Source of the DNA: Azospirillum fermentarium
GTDB lineage: Bacteria > Pseudomonadota > Alphaproteobacteria > Azospirillales > Azospirillaceae
Direction: 5' to 3'
DNA length: 64,000 nucleotides
NCBI RefSeq assembly: GCF_025961205.1
Contig: NZ_JAOQNH010000003.1
Location: 950,501-1,014,500 of the forward strand
In this document: piece by piece, positions 62,713-64,000 of the stretch
Layout: the number at the start of each line of letters is the position of its first letter
How positions within the stretch are numbered: position 1 is the stretch's first letter
Program-made: the position numbers and the translations under genes
The notes under the pieces: generated by a model
What the model was told of the DNA's origin: nothing
Databases searched by the model: none
The model's input: only the letters and a program-made list of their open reading frames with translations

Positions 62713-64000
62713 GTCCAGAGCCTCGGGAGTGTGCCGGGACGGTGCGGCGGCGCGGGCGGATCGGGGGCGCGGGCGGCCGTGTCGGCGGGGTGGCCGGTGC
62801 CGAACCAGCGGTTGGCGTCCGGGTTGGGAGTCCAGGCCGCCGCAGCGCGGCCGTAGAGCGGGCGCCACAGCGGATCGGCGTAGGGGTGCAGGCGTGTGGC
62901 GCGGATCGGCTTGCCGTAGCCGAAGACGATCAGGTCGTTGCCGTCCATCTCCAGCGCCGCGTGCATCGGCATCACCGGCCGGCGGTCCACCCGCACGCCG
63001 CGGCTGACGGTGGGGAAGAGGTCGAGCAGCCCCTTGGAGGTCGAGCGCGTCGGCACCTCCTCGATCGCCTCGCCGACCATGCGGCTGATCCGCTCGGCCT
63101 CGTCCGAGGAGTTGGGGCGGAAGACCACCAGCCGGCAATTGGCGGTGAGGCCGCGGCCGTACTCCTCCTCCACCTCCGACAGGCTCTGGGCCAGCAGCAG
63201 GAGGCGGATGCCGTACTCGCGGACGTACTTGATCCACTCCGCCGCCTCGCGCAGGTGGAACTGCAGGAACTCGTCGAGCGCCACCAGCAGCCGCCAGCGC
63301 CGCGCCCGGCCGTCGTCGGCCAGGATGCGGTCGATGGTGAGGAAATCCACCATCTGCGTCAGGATCAGCTTGAACACCCGGCGCAAGCGCCGGGCGTCGA
63401 GCGGGCGGGCGACGATGTAGAGGGTGACCGGCCGCTCCCCCGCCACGAGGTCGGAAATCGAAAAGTCGCTGACGGCGGTCTGCGCCTCCAGCACCGGGTC
63501 CTCGAACTCGGCGAGCAGCACCGAGGCGGTGACGTAGACCGACTTGCGGTAGTGCAGGCTCTTGTCGGCGCCGCCGCCCCGCCCGCCCTTGGGCTTGCCA
63601 GCGGCCTCGTCGCGCTCGGCGGTGTCGGCGGCGGCGAGGCTCTTGTCCCACAGCTCCTGGGCGGCGCGCTGGGCGGTCGGGTGGACGCCCTCGGCCAGCA
63701 TCAGCGCCAGCCCGTCGTCGCCGAGCAGGATGTGCCGGCGCGCACCCGCCAGGGACTTCTCGGAATCCGCCGCCGCTGTGAGCAGGAAGACGAAGACGCC
63801 GGTGAGGTAGGAGAAGGCGGCGTTGCGCCAGTGCCCCTCCTGCTCGCCCTCGGTGAGGATGCGCGCGGCGTGCTGGCAGTCGGGGACGAGGTAGGGCTCG
63901 GGCCGCACCGCCATCAGCGGGTTGTAGCGCGGCCCGCCGGACCGGGCGAGATCGAGCACGATGACGTCGCCGAAGCGGGTGCGGGCGCGGCTGGTGTCCT
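62709..64000 (-). CDS. traG: TraG/VirD4-type coupling protein, C-terminal part (5' end outside window)
   Basis: The frame runs to the right edge; about 430 residues are visible. RTRFGDVIVLDLARSGGPRY, NPL is the region after Walker A of TraG. Walker B is RWRLLVALDEFLQFHLREAA. The segment GIRLLLLAQSLSEVEEEYGR and the end RLVVFRPNSSDEAERISRMV are also typical. It brings the relaxosome to the secretion channel. Walker A and the membrane helices lie outside the window. Confidence 0.93.
   Translation of the reverse strand, partial: DTSRARTRFGDVIVLDLARSGGPRYNPLMAVRPEPYLVPDCQHAARILTEGEQEGHWRNAAFSYLTGVFVFLLTAAADSEKSLAGARRHILLGDDGLALMLAEGVHPTAQRAAQELWDKSLAAADTAERDEAAGKPKGGRGGGADKSLHYRKSVYVTASVLLAEFEDPVLEAQTAVSDFSISDLVAGERPVTLYIVARPLDARRLRRVFKLILTQMVDFLTIDRILADDGRARRWRLLVALDEFLQFHLREAAEWIKYVREYGIRLLLLAQSLSEVEEEYGRGLTANCRLVVFRPNSSDEAERISRMVGEAIEEVPTRSTSKGLLDLFPTVSRGVRVDRRPVMPMHAALEMDGNDLIVFGYGKPIRATRLHPYADPLWRPLYGRAAAAWTPNPDANRWFGTGHPADTAARAPDPPAPPHRPGTLPRLWT

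Noticed and set aside
1-64000. CRISPR arrays, rRNA genes and complete tRNA genes
   Set aside because: No spaced direct repeats and no rRNA segments were seen; the only tRNA sequence found is the partial tRNA-fMet at 19591-19635.

Overview
The window is GC-rich and looks like part of a large conjugative plasmid or chromid, or an integrative element, of an alphaproteobacterium. Azospirillum or another Rhodospirillales is the best guess, from the trb-type conjugation operon, the IS5/IS66/IS110 population and the codon use. This is inference; no rRNA or core gene fixes the taxonomy.

Bases 1-32,600 form a defence and mobile-element region. In order they hold: the end of a CBASS operon (SAVED effector end, then a CD-NTase with AGS-C sensor); a three-gene ABC-3C system whose DUF3732 ATPase gene is split by an IS5-family element with a CTAG target duplication; a sigma-54 activator fragment; a DUF4258-type gene with a partner gene broken by two insertions; and an IS66 element that has removed the far half of a second IS5 copy. 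Next is an unnamed four-gene operon (12,722-19,258, minus strand) of a DGQHR protein with a REase-like N-terminus, a radical SAM enzyme, an Hsp90-like ATPase and a seven-helix membrane protein. Beyond it a 45-bp 3' piece of initiator tRNA lies beside a tyrosine integrase, which marks an island boundary. Then come a broken AbiE pair, a mosaic of IS21, IS66, IS1380 and IS3 fragments, a CHAT protease-STAND-TPR protein coupled to a small membrane protein, IS110 and ISAs1 remnants, and an intact AbiEi/AbiEii operon with two matching operator-like palindromes.

Bases 32,872-52,995 form a catabolic block for a hydrophobic or acyl compound whose substrate is unknown. Ten genes on the minus strand encode acyl-CoA dehydrogenase, SCP2-like thiolase, acyl-CoA ligase, a saccharopine-dehydrogenase-like reductase, DUF1302, DUF1329, a YCF48-like protein, an RND/MMPL transporter and EtfB/EtfA. 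Two SDR genes run on the plus strand, and a LAL-type LuxR regulator and a LysR regulator are also present. The enzymes fit activation, dehydrogenation and thiolysis of an acyl-CoA with electrons passed to ETF; the transporter set would move the hydrophobic substrate across the envelope.

Bases 53,094-64,000 (minus) are a Trb type IV secretion operon in the order traG, ribbon-helix-helix-like gene, trbB, C, D, E, J, K-like, L, F, G, I, with mostly overlapping start and stop codons. A decayed copy of the trbI 3' end lies at about 32,735-32,855, on the other side of the catabolic block, so that block probably entered next to or into the trb operon. The window is cut inside the CBASS effector on the left and inside traG on the right.
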